From Hoylesella timonensis S9-PR14 (GTDB lineage Bacteria > Bacteroidota > Bacteroidia > Bacteroidales > Bacteroidaceae): a DNA stretch of 64,000 bases. Positions 19,081-28,694 of this stretch are shown here, piece after piece. Location: the NCBI RefSeq assembly GCF_000762405.1, contig NZ_JRPQ01000141.1, positions 57,779 to 121,778 on the forward strand, in the 5' to 3' direction. The notes beneath the pieces are model-generated. The model did no database searches. It was not told the origin of the DNA and worked only from the letters and a program-made list of their open reading frames with translations. Positions within the stretch are counted from its first letter, which is position 1; every line of letters begins with the position of its first letter. Made by a program: the position numbers and the translations under genes.

Positions 19081-19836
19081 ATGAATCATTTTATAGCCTC
19101 AAATATTCCCAATGCACTTACCTGTAGCAACCTTATTTCAGGCTGCATCGCTACACTTTGTGCTTATTCGGGCAACACACAGATGGCACTGATATGGATA
19201 CTGATTGGTGCCACATTCGACTTTTTTGACGGCATGTCTGCACGACTACTCAAAGTATCCTCCCCCATTGGGAAAGAACTTGATTCGCTTGCAGACGTCG
19301 TGACCTTTGGTGTAGCCCCATCAACAATGATTTACTACACGCTAAGTGTTATTGACTATCCCTCTTTCCTACAATCTCCACCGCAATATTCGTTTGACGT
19401 TTATCGAACTGTGATTCCTTATTTGGCGTTTCTCATGGCAGCTTTCTCTGCCTTGCGACTTGCAAAATTCAATATTGACCAACGCCAGACCGATTCGTTC
19501 ATCGGCTTGCCAACACCAGCCAATGCGCTCTTTTGGGGAGCACTCATCTTGACTAATCCCTATTGGATAGAAAATAATTCATGGTCACTCTTTTGCATTT
19601 TAGCACTCATGCTCACGAGTTGTTATCTTTTGGTTTGTGAACTTCCCATGTTTGCCTTGAAATTTAAGCACTGGACTTGGAAGGGTAACACCATTCGATA
19701 CAGTTTCATGATTCTCACGATCATCGTACTTTGCTTATTTGGTGTATTGAAAGGCTGGTGGATAGTCATTGCCTGCTATTTCCTTATCTCTCTATATCTT
19801 TATATCACAGGCAAATCTAAACGTATCTCCAAATAA
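19081..19836 (+). CDS. pssA: CDP-diacylglycerol--serine O-phosphatidyltransferase
   Basis: Membrane enzyme that makes phosphatidylserine from CDP-diacylglycerol and serine. It contains the CDP-alcohol phosphotransferase signature DGxxAR...G...D...D within FFDGMSARLLK and SPIGKELDSLADVV (about residues 48-77), and about eight membrane segments, the last near residues 220-243. At 251 aa it is usual for the Bacillus-type PssA. It follows psd after 68 nt, supplying the substrate of that enzyme. Confidence 0.95.
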   Translation: MNHFIASNIPNALTCSNLISGCIATLCAYSGNTQMALIWILIGATFDFFDGMSARLLKVSSPIGKELDSLADVVTFGVAPSTMIYYTLSVIDYPSFLQSPPQYSFDVYRTVIPYLAFLMAAFSALRLAKFNIDQRQTDSFIGLPTPANALFWGALILTNPYWIENNSWSLFCILALMLTSCYLLVCELPMFALKFKHWTWKGNTIRYSFMILTIIVLCLFGVLKGWWIVIACYFLISLYLYITGKSKRISK

Positions 19837-19857
19837 GACTCAACAAAACGCATCCTT

Positions 19858-20148
19858 ATGATTTTCAAAATCATTCTTATCCTATTTCTTTTAGGATTGC
19901 TCTTTATAAGTTTGTCAGCTATCAGAGTAATCGCCTTTTTTAGAAAAGGTATGCAACAATTTAAGCAGCAAACTCAACAGCAAAATACACAGCAACGGCA
20001 GCAACAACATAGATATTCCAACGGACAAGTTGTGGTTGACCACCGCAATGCAGAAGAGGCAAATAAAAAAATATTTAAGAAGAACGAAGGTGAGTATGTT
20101 GACTTTCAAGAAGAACCCATCCATGACGAGAAAGAACAACAACTCTGA
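19858..20148 (+). CDS. DUF4834 family small membrane protein
   Basis: Function unknown. A single N-terminal membrane segment (residues about 3-27) is followed by a basic stretch and a Gln-rich tract (about residues 36-58), then an acidic tail with FKKNEGEYVDFQEE. This layout and the VDF-E motif fit DUF4834, a short Bacteroidetes family. It sits 21 nt after pssA, so it is probably the third gene of the phospholipid operon. Confidence 0.8.
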   Translation: MIFKIILILFLLGLLFISLSAIRVIAFFRKGMQQFKQQTQQQNTQQRQQQHRYSNGQVVVDHRNAEEANKKIFKKNEGEYVDFQEEPIHDEKEQQL

Positions 20149-20318
20149 TGCATAAGCGGAGTTACGCATTCTTTCCAAAATAGTCTCGCACTTCTGCTTC
20201 AAAAATCCTTCGCTTCTGCTTCAAAAGTTCGACACTTTAAGAAAAACTGTAGCTTTCTGTCAAGACTATGAGATGTATCCAAGACGATACACCTCATAGA
20301 CATTATAAAAAAAACACT

Positions 20319-21029
20319 TTAATCATGCACCAAAGTGCCAATGGCTTCGCCACTGATGACTTTCTTCAAATTGCCATATACATCCATATTAAAGACATAA
20401 ATGGGCAGATGATTCTCCCTGCACATGGTGGTTGCCGTTAAATCCATCACCTTGAGATGACGGTGATAAATTTCATCAAACGTTATTTCATCAAACTTCT
20501 GAGCCGTTGGGTCTTTCTCTGGATCAGCCGTGTACACACCATCTACGCGAGTTCCCTTAAGCATCACGTCAGCTTCTATCTCTATTCCACGAAGTGAACT
20601 ACCCGTGTCAGTAGTAAAATAAGGTGAACCTGTGCCACAAGAGAAAATACAAATAGTACCGTTCTCCATAGCCTCAATGGCTTTCCACTTATTATAAAAC
20701 TCACCAATAGGCTCCATACGGATGGCAGTCATCACTTTTGTTTTCACTCCAATAGCACCCAATGCAGAACTTAAAGCCAAAGAATTGATGACCGTAGCGC
20801 ACATTCCCATTTGATCACCTTTTACCCGATCGAAGCCTTTTTGCGATCCACTCAACCCTCGGAATATGTTACCTCCACCAATCACAATACCTATTTGCAC
20901 GCCCATGTCGTGAACTTCCTTGATTTGTCGAGCATAGTCCGACAGACGTTCTGCATCAATACCATAGTTTTGCTTGCCCATAAGGCTCTCTCCACTCAAC
21001 TTTAACAAGATTCGTTTGAACTTTACCAT
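20319..21029 (-). CDS. pyrH: UMP kinase
   Basis: Phosphorylates UMP to UDP with ATP in pyrimidine nucleotide synthesis. Family blocks seen: ILLKLSGESLMG at the N-terminus, IGIVIGGGNIFRG near residues 46-58, the FSCGTGSPYFTTDTG block (about 130-144), and KGTRVDGVYTADPEKD. At 236 aa it is full length. Third gene of a yraN-birA-pyrH run, 13 nt after birA. Confidence 0.96.
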   Translation of the reverse strand: MVKFKRILLKLSGESLMGKQNYGIDAERLSDYARQIKEVHDMGVQIGIVIGGGNIFRGLSGSQKGFDRVKGDQMGMCATVINSLALSSALGAIGVKTKVMTAIRMEPIGEFYNKWKAIEAMENGTICIFSCGTGSPYFTTDTGSSLRGIEIEADVMLKGTRVDGVYTADPEKDPTAQKFDEITFDEIYHRHLKVMDLTATTMCRENHLPIYVFNMDVYGNLKKVISGEAIGTLVHD

Positions 21030-21042
21030 ATCATTTAATAAA

Positions 21043-21801
21043 TTAATAATTTTTCTTCTTCGTATGAATAAATGCTACTTCTTTGAACGAATAAGTACGC
21101 AAATGCCCTTGCTCATCTCTTAAAAGTAATTGCCCTTGCTCATTCACCCCTTCAAGAATAGCCATAAAGATTCCATTAGAATCTTGGTAGAGATGCGCTT
21201 CCCCTTTTCGATACAGCGCTTCATGATAGGGCTTGACTACATATTTTTGAGGGTCGATTGAAAGCAAATCGAGCTGTCTTGCAAATGAATCAATGAGCCG
21301 ATCTAACAATTTTTCTCGATTCATCTCATGCTTCAGAATCTGAAAAAGTGAGATCGGATTAGGTGCATCGCTCAAGAATCTGGCTTGATTGACATTCAAT
21401 CCAATACCAAAGATGCTATTTTTGATGCCTTGCGAATCAACAGTATTCTCTATTAAGGTTCCACACAGTTTGCTATCTCGCCAATAAATATCATTTGGCC
21501 ACTTCAATGAAATATCATCTACATACTCATCCAAGACCCGTTTAATGGACAATGCACCTGCCATAGACAACAAAAATTGGTGATGAATGGGGACGTGATG
21601 CGGATGAATTAAGATTGAGAACAGTAGATTTTTACCTGATTCGCTCTCCCAAGAGTGATGACCTTGGCCCTTACCACTGGTTTGATAATCCGCTACCACA
21701 ACCACCATGTCTTCTTGAAACATCGAGGCATGCTCGGATAGATAAACATTGGTAGAGCCAATGGTATCCAACTGAATGAGTTTGCGGGTCATTATCGTCA
21801 C
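21043..21801 (-). CDS. birA: Biotin--[acetyl-CoA-carboxylase] ligase
   Basis: Attaches biotin to carboxylase carrier domains. It has DTIGSTNVYL near the N-terminus, the ATP/biotin loop TSGKGQGHHSWES-SGKNLLFS (about residues 41-62) and KWPNDIYW. There is no N-terminal helix-turn-helix domain, so it is a ligase only, not a repressor. The start overlaps the stop of yraN by 4 nt; an alternative ATG lies three codons in. Confidence 0.93.
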   Translation of the reverse strand: MTIMTRKLIQLDTIGSTNVYLSEHASMFQEDMVVVVADYQTSGKGQGHHSWESESGKNLLFSILIHPHHVPIHHQFLLSMAGALSIKRVLDEYVDDISLKWPNDIYWRDSKLCGTLIENTVDSQGIKNSIFGIGLNVNQARFLSDAPNPISLFQILKHEMNREKLLDRLIDSFARQLDLLSIDPQKYVVKPYHEALYRKGEAHLYQDSNGIFMAILEGVNEQGQLLLRDEQGHLRTYSFKEVAFIHTKKKNY

Positions 21802-22172
21802 AGAAGAACAGGGTTAAAAGCATCCACAAGATGTTCTATTTGCATGGTAGTATCACTCGTTCCTACCACGGAGATAATATCGAACCTTAATTCCTCTTGT
21901 ATATGATGGAGTTTGACATAAGCATCAGCTGCAAAACCTATATTTCTCATCTTTTTCAGGTCAACCGCCTCTGAAGGCAAGGTAACCTCATCGTCACGCC
22001 GTGTCTTTACTTCTACAAAGACACACGTGATTCCATCGGGTGTCAGCGCAATGATATCGATGTCACGACTTCCTTGCTTCCAATCACATTCACGAATGGT
22101 ATATCCCTTCTGATGCAAGAAAGCAACGGCTTGCTCTTCCCCCCATTTACCTAATTCATTATGCTGTGCCAT
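21798..22172 (-). CDS. YraN family (UPF0102) nuclease-like protein
   Basis: Small protein with the restriction-endonuclease-like fold of UPF0102. Visible blocks are GEEQAVAFLHQKGY, the core DIIALTPDGITCVFVEVKTRRD with the E-V-K triad near residues 53-56, and RFDIISV. At 124 aa it has normal length. Its cellular role is not established. It starts the run yraN-birA-pyrH and overlaps birA by 4 nt. Confidence 0.92.
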   Translation of the reverse strand: MAQHNELGKWGEEQAVAFLHQKGYTIRECDWKQGSRDIDIIALTPDGITCVFVEVKTRRDDEVTLPSEAVDLKKMRNIGFAADAYVKLHHIQEELRFDIISVVGTSDTTMQIEHLVDAFNPVLL

Positions 22173-22269
22173 ATCAAGGTAATCATTGTCTTATTTGCAA
22201 AAATACGCTTTTTCTGGTTCACATCAAAAAGATTATATTAAATTTGTATGCAAACAATCATGATACACT

Positions 22270-22725
22270 ATGGCAACAGAAGAAGAACTGAAACGAGATG
22301 AATACTTTATGCGAAAAGCTTTAATCGAAGCGCAAGCCGCTTTCGATGAAGGCGAAATTCCTATTGGTGCTGTTGTTGTGTGCAAAGGGCAAATCATCTC
22401 CAGAGCACACAACCTCACAGAGAGGCTACACGATGTGACGGCACATGCAGAGATGCTCGCCATTACAGCCGCAACCAACCAATTAGGAGGGAAATATCTC
22501 ACCGATTGCACCTTATATGTGACCATTGAACCATGTCCTATGTGTGCAAGTGCGTGTGGATGGGCACAATTATCTCGTGTCGTGTTTGGTGCCAGCGATG
22601 ACAAACGGGGATTCAAACGATATGCTCCGAAAGTGTTACATCCCAAAGCTGAAATTACAAATGGCGTACTCAGAGAAGATTGTATGGCACTCATGCAACT
22701 TTTTTTTAAGAGGAGGAGAGATTGA
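22270..22725 (+). CDS. tadA: tRNA adenosine(34) deaminase
   Basis: Converts A34 to inosine in the tRNA-Arg(ACG) wobble position. The zinc site is HAEMLAI (His and catalytic Glu, about residues 59-65) plus PCPMCASAC. The GEIPIGAVVV block near residues 28-37 is also typical. The length of 151 aa fits TadA better than metabolic cytidine or guanine deaminases. It stands alone and is followed by a bidirectional terminator. Confidence 0.94.
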   Translation: MATEEELKRDEYFMRKALIEAQAAFDEGEIPIGAVVVCKGQIISRAHNLTERLHDVTAHAEMLAITAATNQLGGKYLTDCTLYVTIEPCPMCASACGWAQLSRVVFGASDDKRGFKRYAPKVLHPKAEITNGVLREDCMALMQLFFKRRRD

Positions 22726-22783
22726 AAATCTTTAACTTACCAACGTTGATGCACACACCTATTATTATATGTGTACGAAAAAG

Positions 22784-22830
22784 CAAATCCTCTCCAACTG
22801 GTCAAACAGATGAAGAGGATTTGTTTTGTA
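22784..22830 (+). terminator. Bidirectional terminator between tadA and the coiled-coil lipoprotein
   Basis: 10-bp perfect stem (22784-22793 with 22814-22823), followed by TTTT on the plus strand and by CTTTTT on the minus strand. Confidence 0.65.
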
Positions 22831-22875
22831 TGAAAGACACTACTCTATTCGGGAGAAATGCTCATCAAGGAAGTA

Positions 22876-23733
22876 CTATTTCACTAAGATAACCAAATAT
22901 TTACTGGTGCTCCAGAAAATCTCTGGATTGGTAATTTTCAATGTATATTGCTTATTAGCGTCACGTTGCAAGAGATAACTGCTTGAAGGATGCATTGTCA
23001 ACACCTTTGCATACTTAGAGTATAACTTGATTTCTTTATCAACTCGAATGTCAATTTTAGTGAAGTAATTTTTATTGAAGTTGGATTGTAACACCTTGTC
23101 ACCTTCAATAATGCGCTGCTCTTTCAGCTCTTTACGAGTACCAAAGACAAACCAAGCCGTGTTCAATTGCTTGTCCTGACTGTTGATAACCTGCGATTTC
23201 TTTGAATTTTCGTTAGCTAAATTGTTCACATTCGTGTGCAAATTGTTAATGGCCTCATCCAATTCAGTAATGTGAATATCTTTGGCATCAAGCTCGGCAC
23301 GCATTTGTTGAAGTTGTTTGTCTTTTTCTTCCAACTGCTTTGAAAGATTTTCCAGAGTGTTTTTAAGGGCATCTCCCTTCACAGAACTCTGTTTTAACTG
23401 GTTGCGCAACTTAGCAATTAATTCTCGATTATGCTTCATCGTTTTAGCAATGAACTGAATGTTTTCTCGAATTTGTTGCTCTTTGTTGGCTCCTTCTCCA
23501 CCTTTGGCGATGGTGACACGATTTTCAGCGGCATTAATCTCATTAAAACCGTCCTGAATTTCGTTGAGAGTTCCCATCATGTCGTTAATTTCATTGTCCT
23601 TTTGACTAATGACCTGTCTCAATGAATCTGATTGTGCGGCATCTACTGATTCTGCAGATTGCTTATTGCCTTGACATCCTACGAAAGCCAAAGACAGTAT
23701 GGCAATAAGGGTTACACTTAATAATTTTTTCAT
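22876..23733 (-). CDS. Coiled-coil lipoprotein, Cbp1-like
   Basis: Exported lipoprotein: signal peptide with lipobox AFVGC (Cys20). Residues about 35-70 and 90-195 are heptad-rich and should form long coiled coils; the C-terminal ~90 residues are a compact region containing WFVFGTRKELKEQRII. This resembles Bacteroidales proteins named Cbp1 after a reported collagen-binding adhesin of Bacteroides fragilis; I transfer that name only tentatively. It overlaps rsmI by 4 nt, so it is translated from the rsmI transcript. Function in this organism is open. Confidence 0.75.
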   Translation of the reverse strand: MKKLLSVTLIAILSLAFVGCQGNKQSAESVDAAQSDSLRQVISQKDNEINDMMGTLNEIQDGFNEINAAENRVTIAKGGEGANKEQQIRENIQFIAKTMKHNRELIAKLRNQLKQSSVKGDALKNTLENLSKQLEEKDKQLQQMRAELDAKDIHITELDEAINNLHTNVNNLANENSKKSQVINSQDKQLNTAWFVFGTRKELKEQRIIEGDKVLQSNFNKNYFTKIDIRVDKEIKLYSKYAKVLTMHPSSSYLLQRDANKQYTLKITNPEIFWSTSKYLVILVK

Positions 23734-24431
23734 ATCTCTTCTGTTTTTGATTTCTTATTTTTTGTTTTACCTGCTACTACAATGACAATTTCGCCACGTG
23801 GCGCAGTATTCTTAAAATGGTTAATTACTTCTTCCATGGTTCCTCTGACACTCTCTTCGTGCACCTTAGAGATTTCTCGAGCGACACTGACCTGACGCTC
23901 AGGACCAAAGAGGTCGGAGAATTGTTGCAACGTTTTCAATAATCGGTATGGCGATTCATAAAATATCATCGTTCGAGCCTCATCTCTCAAAGATTCTAAA
24001 TGCGTCTGTCGACCTTTTTTCTGTGGCAGAAAGCCTTCGAAACAGAAACGGTCACAGGGCAATCCTGATGACACTATGGCTGGTATACACGCTGTTGCTC
24101 CAGGCAATGTTTGGACGGTAATACCTGCTTTAGAGGCTTCTCGAGCCAGCAGAAAGCCAGGATCGCTTATCCCCGGTGTACCTGCATCGCTAATGAGAGC
24201 AATAGTTTGACCCGCTTTCAGACGCTCCACAATACCTCCAGTGGTGCCGTGTTCGTTGAATTTATGGTGTGACAGCAAACGATTCTGAATATCATAATGT
24301 TTCAAAAGTTTGCTCGACGTACGAGTATCCTCAGCCAAAATGAGGTCTACCTCATTCAGAATACGAATTGCTCGCATTGTCATATCTTCCATATTCCCAA
24401 CTGGCGTGGGTACAATATACAATACTCCCAT
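23730..24431 (-). CDS. rsmI: 16S rRNA (cytidine(1402)-2'-O)-methyltransferase
   Basis: SAM-dependent methylation of C1402 in the 16S rRNA decoding site. Tetrapyrrole-methylase fold with LYIVPTPVGNMEDMT at the N-terminus, EDTRTSSKLL, the SAM loop LISDAGTPGISDPG, and LPGATACIPA. It is somewhat short at 233 aa, ending after the core fold. Divergent from tdk. Confidence 0.95.
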   Translation of the reverse strand: MGVLYIVPTPVGNMEDMTMRAIRILNEVDLILAEDTRTSSKLLKHYDIQNRLLSHHKFNEHGTTGGIVERLKAGQTIALISDAGTPGISDPGFLLAREASKAGITVQTLPGATACIPAIVSSGLPCDRFCFEGFLPQKKGRQTHLESLRDEARTMIFYESPYRLLKTLQQFSDLFGPERQVSVAREISKVHEESVRGTMEEVINHFKNTAPRGEIVIVVAGKTKNKKSKTEEI

Positions 24432-24485
24432 ATATGGGACAAATATAGTTAAATAATCAACACGAGCAAAAAAACGGTCAATTTC

Positions 24486-24517
24486 TTTGCATTTTTTAAA
24501 TCCTATTCGTATTTTTG
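24486..24517 (+). promoter_or_regulatory. tdk promoter
   Basis: TTTG (24486-24489), 20-nt spacer, TATTTTTG (24510-24517), about 60 nt before the tdk ATG. Confidence 0.7.
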
Positions 24518-24588
24518 CAATAAAATAAGTACGCTCCTAAGAAGAATTTTTGACTGATTAGCAGTAGTTTTGCTTATTAATATTTATA

Positions 24589-25170
24589 ATGATAGACTAT
24601 GTGACTGGCGAATCTCATCGCCCTGGAAGAATAGAGGTTGTTTGCGGATCGATGTTTTCTGGTAAGACAGAAGAATTGATTCGGCGTATGAAACGTGCTA
24701 AGTTTGCAAAACAACGAGTTGAAATCTTCAAACCTGCAATGGATGTACGCTACTCTGCAGAAGATGTAGTGAGTCATGATCAGAATTCTATTCCGTCCAC
24801 ACCCATAGATACCTCATCATCTATCTTATTATTGGCATCAAACATTGATGTCGTCGGGATTGATGAAGCACAATTTTTGGACCAAGGACTCATCGATGTT
24901 TGCAATCAGTTGGCTAACAAAGGCGTTCGAGTGATTGTGGCAGGTCTTGATATGGACTTTCAAGGGAAGCCCTTTGGTCCTATTCCTGGATTATGTGCAA
25001 TTGCCGACGAGGTTGTAAAAGTACACGCCATCTGTGTGAAGTGTGGAGCTTTGGCATACATTAGCCACCGATTAGTGGACAATGATAAAAGGGTACTCTT
25101 AGGTGAGAAGCAAACCTACGAACCTCTTTGTAGAGAGTGTTATCAAAGAGCTTTGCAGGAAGAACAATAA
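24589..25170 (+). CDS. tdk: Thymidine kinase
   Basis: Salvage enzyme that phosphorylates thymidine. Type II (bacterial/TK1) fold: P-loop [14 protein letters not shown] near residues 21-34, the Mg-binding DEAQF block, lasso region with RLVDN, and a four-Cys zinc ribbon (CVKCG and CRECY). 193 aa is full length. An AI-2E family permease gene follows, with a 70-nt gap to its chosen start. Confidence 0.96.
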   Translation: MIDYVTGESHRPGRIEVVCGSMFSGKTEELIRRMKRAKFAKQRVEIFKPAMDVRYSAEDVVSHDQNSIPSTPIDTSSSILLLASNIDVVGIDEAQFLDQGLIDVCNQLANKGVRVIVAGLDMDFQGKPFGPIPGLCAIADEVVKVHAICVKCGALAYISHRLVDNDKRVLLGEKQTYEPLCRECYQRALQEEQ

Positions 25171-25240
25171 TATTTCATGACTAACCCGTGGCTTGCTACC
25201 TTTTGTAGTTAGGAAGTCAATACGTATACATTATTATATA

Positions 25241-26347
25241 ATGAAGAAACAAGAAATCACTTTTGATAGGTTTATCAGAATTTCAGCCACCATATTACTA
25301 ATCATAGTGGTTTTCTACCTTGTCAATTACCTTAGCGGTGTATTACTTCCCTTTTTTATTGCTTGGCTTTTTGCTTATCTCTTATATCCACTTGTAAAAT
25401 TTGTGCAATATAAAATGCATGTCAAGGTGAGATCCTTGGCAATCATCATCACCATGTTAGGTGTGCTTGGAATCATGGCTGGTGTGGTTTATGCTATCAT
25501 TCCTTCGATGATTGAGCAGATAGATAAACTCAATAATATTCTAAATAATTGGATTAGCCAGACAACTCATAGCAGCGATTTCGGCTCCTATATCTCACAA
25601 TGGGTAGAAAAAAACCAAGCTGGAATCGAGAAATTCATGAAGAGTAAAGACTTTAGTGAGATAGTAAAGACTACCATGCCCAAGCTATTTATCATCGTAG
25701 GACAAACGGCAAGCATTATCATCAGCGTGATAGCCTCACTGATTACCTTACTTTATACGTTCTTTATCTTACAAGATTATGAATTCCTAACGGATAATTG
25801 GATTCGCATTTTTCCAAAAAAGAATCGACCATTTTGGGCAGAGTTGATGCAAGATGTTGAACGAGAGCTCAACAATTACATCCGTGGACAAGGCTTAGTC
25901 TCCCTCTGTTTGGGTATCCTTTTCGGAATAGGTCTAACCATTATTGATTTTCCTATGGCCATTGCATTGGGCATTATGATGGGTCTGATGAATTTGGTAC
26001 CTTATCTACACACCTTAGCTCTCATACCAATGGCATTCCTTGCCATGCTAAAAGCTGCAGATACAGGTCAGAATTACTTGATTGTATTTGGTCTCTCTCT
26101 CCTTGTTTTCCTCATTGTACAGGTGATTAGCGATACTGTTCTTACCCCAAAAATCATGGGAAAGGCCATGAACTTAAATCCTGCTATCTTACTGCTGTCG
26201 CTCTCCATTTGGGGAACACTGCTTGGATTTATTGGTTTGATTGTTGCGCTGCCGTTGACAACCTTATTGATAGCTTATTGGAAAAAATATGTGACGCAAG
26301 AGAAACAACAGGAGGTGTCGCCACAAAATGAAGAAACAACCGATTAG
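25241..26347 (+). CDS. AI-2E family (PerM-like) transporter
   Basis: Polytopic inner-membrane protein of the AI-2E transporter superfamily, whose members export or exchange small solutes; the name does not prove AI-2 transport. I begin at ATG 25241 (MKKQEITFDRFIR), as the upstream in-frame codons look non-coding. There are about eight hydrophobic segments, a soluble central part (about residues 100-150), and the conserved C-terminal block containing VQVISDTVLTPKIMGKAMNLNP. 368 aa is typical. Confidence 0.88.
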   Translation: MKKQEITFDRFIRISATILLIIVVFYLVNYLSGVLLPFFIAWLFAYLLYPLVKFVQYKMHVKVRSLAIIITMLGVLGIMAGVVYAIIPSMIEQIDKLNNILNNWISQTTHSSDFGSYISQWVEKNQAGIEKFMKSKDFSEIVKTTMPKLFIIVGQTASIIISVIASLITLLYTFFILQDYEFLTDNWIRIFPKKNRPFWAELMQDVERELNNYIRGQGLVSLCLGILFGIGLTIIDFPMAIALGIMMGLMNLVPYLHTLALIPMAFLAMLKAADTGQNYLIVFGLSLLVFLIVQVISDTVLTPKIMGKAMNLNPAILLLSLSIWGTLLGFIGLIVALPLTTLLIAYWKKYVTQEKQQEVSPQNEETTD

Positions 26348-26540
26348 TAGGAGCGAGTAAGTGTTCGAGTTACAGCACACGAAAGCTCACTCTACAGTTG
26401 TTATCCACTATTTTGGCATAACAAAAGCTGCCTTGAACCACGCTCCCATCAAAGCAGCAACGACAAGCTTTTCTTGGAAGGAAGGCAAACTTTTAGCATT
26501 TAGAGAATGAAATAGCAACCGTAACTTCTGTGTTTTTATA

Positions 26541-26572
26541 TTTGCTAGTCTACCCAAAACTAACTATATTTG
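26541..26572 (+). promoter_or_regulatory. Promoter of the 26666 lipoprotein gene
   Basis: TTTG (26541-26544), 20-nt spacer, TATATTTG (26565-26572). It supports the gene being real despite its unknown family. Confidence 0.65.
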
Positions 26573-26665
26573 CATGCCGTCAATGACAGTCAGCCCTTGT
26601 GTAGAACCTAAGTAGTGATACACAGTGCTTAAAAAAGTTAGTTCCACGCCACAGAATCCAACAAA

Positions 26666-27139
26666 ATGAAGAAACTCGTATTATTTTTTCCCCTGTTATG
26701 GGTTGTCCTATCGCTTTCAACCTCCTGCAAATTTGCACCATCTTCTGACCTCGGCGACACGGTAGCCGCATCGGTTTTCGAACCAGAAGATACGACTTTG
26801 TCGCACAAAAACTTATCAAAGAACGCGTCGAAGACGGTAGACAGTGCCGATATTTTTGTGATTGGCGAGGGGTCTACGCGCCAATTCCTCCAGTTAATTT
26901 CCTACCCTTCGCGACGTGACACCATGACATACGCCAAACATCGCCCACTGAAAGTTAAAGGAAGTGCGCAATTTGGACGTATCGTTCGGATTGGTTTCAT
27001 GTTCGGAAAAGACAGTGTAAAATTGGTAAAGACGGTAGAGGAGGTTCAAATAGACTCATTAGAAACTAAGAAAAGCCACGCTCATCATGCAGGAAGCGAT
27101 GCCAACAATATTTCTATGAGCCGCGGCAAGGCATATTGA
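26666..27139 (+). CDS. Small lipoprotein of unknown function
   Basis: I do not recognise the family. The signal peptide ends in LSTSC (Cys21), indicating a lipoprotein. The mature 137 residues are Ser/Asp/Lys rich with a central segment FVIGEGSTRQFLQLISYP and KGSAQFGRIVRIGFMFGKDSV, and a His-rich end (SHAHHAG). A clear promoter precedes it. The last 55 nt overlap the end of mutY on the other strand, so the two transcripts share antisense 3' ends. Confidence 0.7.
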   Translation: MKKLVLFFPLLWVVLSLSTSCKFAPSSDLGDTVAASVFEPEDTTLSHKNLSKNASKTVDSADIFVIGEGSTRQFLQLISYPSRRDTMTYAKHRPLKVKGSAQFGRIVRIGFMFGKDSVKLVKTVEEVQIDSLETKKSHAHHAGSDANNISMSRGKAY

Positions 27140-28119
27140 TCCAACTCATCTTCTGGAATCCAAATATAATCTTCTGGCAACGAAGGCCTTTGGTTCAACT
27201 CCACCAGATAAAAGTCGGCTGTCAAAACTCGATGCGTCAACACATGTTTCACCCCTTTTTTAATTAACGATAGGGGTGCTGAAAATACGGGCAAATCAGC
27301 ATTTTCTATGAGTAAAGGCTCCCACAACCCTTGCCAAATATCTCCAGCTGGACGCTTGTGAAAGGCTGTCATGCCCTGACACCTGAGATAGATATATGAA
27401 AAATGACGTTTCTTGATTTTCAATTTTCTTAGCTTCACAGGTAGTTCGGCTGTCTTACCGCTTCGCAAAGCCTCGCAGCTATCTGCCAAAGGACAGATTA
27501 AACAGCGGGGAGAAGTGGGGGTACACTGTATAGCTCCAAAGTCCATAATGGCTTGATTATATGCCGAAGGGGCTGACGTTGGCAAGAGCGACTGTGCCAA
27601 CTCGGCAAACTCTTTCTGTCCTTCAGTCGTATTAATCGGTGTCGAGATACCAAAATAGCGAGACAAAACCCGGTAAACATTCCCATCGACTACCGCTACT
27701 GGCAATCCAAAAGCAATGGAGCCAATAGCCGCTGCGGTATAGTCGCCCACACCTTTCATCGCTTTGAGTTCGCTCATGGTACTCGGAAAATGCCCCAAGG
27801 CTACCACTTGCTTGGCTGCCTCATGGAGATGACGTGCCCTACTATAATATCCTAAACCTTGCCACAACCGCAACACCTCGTCTTGAGTGGCTGCTGCCAA
27901 GTCCTCAACACGAGGAAAGCGGTGCATGAATCGCTCCCAATACTCCCACCCTTGCTGCACTCGTGTCTGTTGAAGGATGATTTCACTGAGCCAAATGGCA
28001 TAAGGGTCGGTGGTCTCACGCCACGGCAAACTACGTCCGTACTCCTCAAACCATTTCAAAAGGGTTACCGCAAAAGGATTGGTACTTATCACATCTTTAT
28101 GTTCCATGGAATCATTCAT
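27085..28119 (-). CDS. mutY: A/G-specific adenine glycosylase
   Basis: Base-excision repair enzyme that removes adenine opposite 8-oxoguanine. Catalytic Glu in LSEIILQQTRV (near residue 47), helix-hairpin-helix LKAMKGVGDYTAAAIG, catalytic Asp in VVDGNVYRVL, and four [4Fe-4S] cysteines spaced C-x6-C-x2-C-x5-C at about residues 197-213. The C-terminal ~110 residues are the NUDIX-like 8-oxoG recognition domain. At 344 aa it is complete. Its 3' end overlaps a convergent lipoprotein gene by 55 nt. Confidence 0.95.
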   Translation of the reverse strand: MNDSMEHKDVISTNPFAVTLLKWFEEYGRSLPWRETTDPYAIWLSEIILQQTRVQQGWEYWERFMHRFPRVEDLAAATQDEVLRLWQGLGYYSRARHLHEAAKQVVALGHFPSTMSELKAMKGVGDYTAAAIGSIAFGLPVAVVDGNVYRVLSRYFGISTPINTTEGQKEFAELAQSLLPTSAPSAYNQAIMDFGAIQCTPTSPRCLICPLADSCEALRSGKTAELPVKLRKLKIKKRHFSYIYLRCQGMTAFHKRPAGDIWQGLWEPLLIENADLPVFSAPLSLIKKGVKHVLTHRVLTADFYLVELNQRPSLPEDYIWIPEDELDQYALPRLIEILLASLPA

Positions 28120-28694
28120 GATCCGTCATATTTTTCTAACACAGGAAAACAAGCTCAAAAGTTCACCAATGACAGTGGAAAAGACGAACCGTTTTATTGT
28201 GAAAAATCTTAACAACAGCACGCTCATAACTTCAATATTTTGAACCAAACCTGTTGTCAGTGAGAAATACGCGAGTTTTGAGCGAGAAACATAATTTTTT
28301 ATAAATCAACACGTTAGCGTAATACCACACATTTTCACTCGCATTAGAGCTATCTTATAAGGGCAAAATAGTTTATTTTCCCTCCCTATTTGCATGCTTT
28401 AATCGTACTGAAGCATGAGAATAACAAGCTTAAGTTAATGAGTTAACGACAGAAAGTCATTACATTAACCACTCTATTGTAATGTTACAGCAAGTTTTTC
28501 CCAAATTTTCAACCATTCTTTTGCTCATTTAATGAAATTCTGATTCTATTTCGCAAAAATAAAAGTGGCTGTTTTTTGTCATTTTACTTTACAATTGTTC
28601 GCTGAAAAAACAAAAGAAAAGGAGGAAAAGGATTGTGTTGCCAATCGCAATTCCCCCTACATATTATTGCTATATAGGTGAATAATTCACTTAT
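28120..28694. other. Intergenic region between mutY and ferritin
   Basis: About 575 bp, A/T rich. It holds the unmarked mutY promoter side and the ferritin 3' side. One 15-mer at 28364-28378 (AAAATAGTTTATTTT) looks like a decayed single copy of the near-palindrome at 2654 and 36814. I see no gene. Confidence 0.5.

Noticed and set aside
20267..20298. Terminator between the DUF4834 gene and pyrH
   Set aside because: The 13-bp stem with one mismatch exists, but the A-run on its right does not give a U-run directly after the stem on either strand.
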